Assembly (NCBI GenBank): GCA_027071965.1
Contig: JALSYJ010000320.1
Location: 1-7,132 of the forward strand
Reading direction: 5' to 3'
Length of the DNA: 7,132 nucleotides
From: Robiginitomaculum sp.
Lineage (GTDB): Bacteria > Pseudomonadota > Alphaproteobacteria > Caulobacterales > Maricaulaceae
Shown here in pieces: positions 5,442-7,132 of the stretch. The notes beneath the pieces are model-generated. The model saw only the letters and a list, made by a program, of their open reading frames with translations, had not been told where the DNA came from and ran no database searches. Made by a program: the position numbers and the translations under genes. Positions within the stretch are counted from its first letter, which is position 1, and every line of letters starts with the position of its first letter.

Positions 5442-7132
5442 ATGTCCTATACAAAACAAAAATATATTACCCTGATTCTGGCCGGGTCGATGGTTTGGGC
5501 AGCAAATGTTAGTGCTGCACCGGCACAAAGCTCTGCTGAACAGGAAAACATTGTCGCCTATCAGCCAGATTTCTTTAGCGTTTATAATCCGGTAACCGCT
5601 CTTGATATGGTGCGGCAGGTTCCAGGTTTTTCCATTCAAGATGGCAGCAGGGCACGGGGCTTTGGCAGCACCGCTGGCAATGTTCTGATTGATGGAGAGC
5701 GCCCTAATACCAAAACAACCTCCTTATCGGATATTTTGCAGCGCATTCCTGTGGAGCGGGTAGAAAAAATTGAACTGGTAAGTGGCGCTGTAGCCGGGTT
5801 GGACATGCGCGGATTAAACCGGGTGGTAAATGTCACACTAAAGGGTGGCAAAACCGACAACCAGACCTCGTGGAAGTTCACCATATCCAAATGGCCTCGA
5901 ACGATAGTTCCCTCCGGGGAAATTATTCAATCCTTTACCCTGTGGAAAACTGATATTTCCATTGGCCTGCAACGCAATGCCGGCTCAAGGTGGAATCAGG
6001 AAAGCAAAGACTTTTTCAACGCCAGCGATCTGTTATTTGAACAAAGACGGGCTGAGAATCAAACCAATTTTCGAGAGTGGCAGCCCCATATCACCATGGC
6101 CAGAAAGTCTGCCAATGGTGATACTGCAAACCTTACAGGAAAAACATGGCGCTGGACATGGAGGCGCGCTCGCACAGAAGATATTTCGCTGATCCCGGCA
6201 ACAAGCCCTGAGCCAGACCGTTCTGATATTGCCAGCTCTGACAACAGTGGCAGCGGTTTTGAAATCGGTGGTGATTATGAGCATAAAATTGGCGACAACC
6301 GCTCTGCAAAGCTGGTTTTCTTTCAACGCTCAGATGAGCGCTTGATGAACAATTTATTTGAGACCTATGATCAAGCTGGGTTTTTGGGAGCAACCAGGAT
6401 AATCTCCCGTGAAGCCAATAATGAAAGCATTTTACGCTCGGTTTTTAATTGGGCGAAAACCCCAAAAAACAGCTTTGAGCTTTCTGTTGAAGGAGCTTAT
6501 AATTCACTGGATGCGCGGCTGGACTTATCCCGCGACAGCGGATCGGGCTTTGTGACAATAGTTATTCCGGTGGCCAATACAAGGGTCAATGAAAAGCGCA
6601 GTGAGGCTGCTTTTTCATGGATTACCAAACCGACCACGGGCCTGACTATTGAATCGGAATTCAAATATGAAATCTCCAGAATCGGACAAAGTGGAGATGC
6701 TGCCAATTCCCGGCTGTTCCAATTTCTAAAACCAAATTTCAACCTGACCTGGGATCGCAATCAGCAAGATCAAATCCGGCTCTCGGTAAAAAGGGTTGTG
6801 GGTCAGCTTAACTTTCGTGATTTTGCAACCTCCGTTGATGTTATTGATGATCAAACCAATATCGGAAATGTGGAATTACGTCCGGACAGTACATGGTCAA
6901 TCAATGGTGTTTTTGAGCGCAAACTTGGCAAAAAAGGCGTTTTTATACTGCGAGCCAATCGAAGCTGGATATCTGATATCCGGGATCTGGTTCCAATAAA
7001 CAATTTGTTTGATGCTCCGGGCAATATTGGTGATGGCACAAGCTGGCAGATATCCACAGAAGCAAGGCTTCCCACCGACAGGATAGGGCTTAGCGACGGT
7101 ATTTTTACAATCGGCGGCGGTATTGGCGATAG
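5442..7132 (+). CDS. TonB-dependent outer-membrane receptor, 5' part (3' end outside window)
   Basis: The frame is open from the ATG at 5442 to the window end (563 codons, no stop). Residues 1-25 are a Sec signal peptide (MSYTKQKY, then ITLILAGSMVWAANVSA, cut after VSA). ENIVAY at about 35-40 sits where the TonB box is expected. Residues 47-135 form the plug domain: NPVTALDMVRQVPGFSI, ARGFGSTAGNVLIDGERP, then LSDILQRIPVERVEKIELV and SGAVAGLDMRGLNRVVNVTL, which match the plug pattern of alphaproteobacterial receptors whose members usually read GGAPGIDMQG there. From about 140 the sequence alternates as beta strands rich in aromatics and Ser/Asn, consistent with a barrel. Such receptors import iron complexes, cobalamin, saccharides or other compounds using TonB-ExbBD energy; the substrate is not shown. 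No FecI/FecR-type regulator is adjacent. The family call is firm; the ligand is unknown. Confidence 0.9.
   Translation, partial: MSYTKQKYITLILAGSMVWAANVSAAPAQSSAEQENIVAYQPDFFSVYNPVTALDMVRQVPGFSIQDGSRARGFGSTAGNVLIDGERPNTKTTSLSDILQRIPVERVEKIELVSGAVAGLDMRGLNRVVNVTLKGGKTDNQTSWKFTISKWPRTIVPSGEIIQSFTLWKTDISIGLQRNAGSRWNQESKDFFNASDLLFEQRRAENQTNFREWQPHITMARKSANGDTANLTGKTWRWTWRRARTEDISLIPATSPEPDRSDIASSDNSGSGFEIGGDYEHKIGDNRSAKLVFFQRSDERLMNNLFETYDQAGFLGATRIISREANNESILRSVFNWAKTPKNSFELSVEGAYNSLDARLDLSRDSGSGFVTIVIPVANTRVNEKRSEAAFSWITKPTTGLTIESEFKYEISRIGQSGDAANSRLFQFLKPNFNLTWDRNQQDQIRLSVKRVVGQLNFRDFATSVDVIDDQTNIGNVELRPDSTWSINGVFERKLGKKGVFILRANRSWISDIRDLVPINNLFDAPGNIGDGTSWQISTEARLPTDRIGLSDGIFTIGGGIGD

Overview
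The window looks like an alphaproteobacterial chromosome segment, most likely from the Caulobacterales/Hyphomonadales/Maricaulales side of the class. The evidence is a GapR (DUF2312) nucleoid protein very close to the Caulobacter protein as I remember it, an alphaproteobacterial-type HemY C-terminus, and the bamD-recN pair common in these genomes. Base composition appears near 50% GC by eye. No species is claimed. There are no tRNA or rRNA genes, CRISPR array, transposase or phage genes.

Layout. (1) Positions 2-940 (+): 3' part of a HemY-like inner-membrane protein gene with a long charged tail. (2) Positions 934-1024: about three tandem copies of a 25-bp unit that begins over the hemY stop codon. 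(3) Positions 1054-2506 (-): in transcription order, an exported TPR protein, gapR, and a small very basic protein I do not recognise, all on the minus strand and converging on hemY. (4) Positions 2507-2756: a divergent intergenic region with a 10-bp direct repeat and a 7-bp inverted repeat. (5) Positions 2757-5312 (+): bamD and recN, 9 bp apart, likely one operon. (6) Positions 5442-7132 (+): 5' part of a TonB-dependent receptor gene, open to the window edge.

Function. Most genes are core: outer-membrane assembly (BamD), recombinational repair (RecN), nucleoid binding to overtwisted DNA (GapR) and the HemY heme-associated protein. The TonB receptor is the most accessory-like gene; its substrate cannot be read from the sequence. 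Three of the six proteins (HemY, the exported TPR protein, BamD) are helical-repeat envelope proteins, which is probably partly coincidence. I see no clear new multi-gene system. The items most worth a second look are the TPR-gapR-basic-protein cluster, the stop-preserving 25-bp repeats, the charge-segregated HemY tail and the divergent control region.
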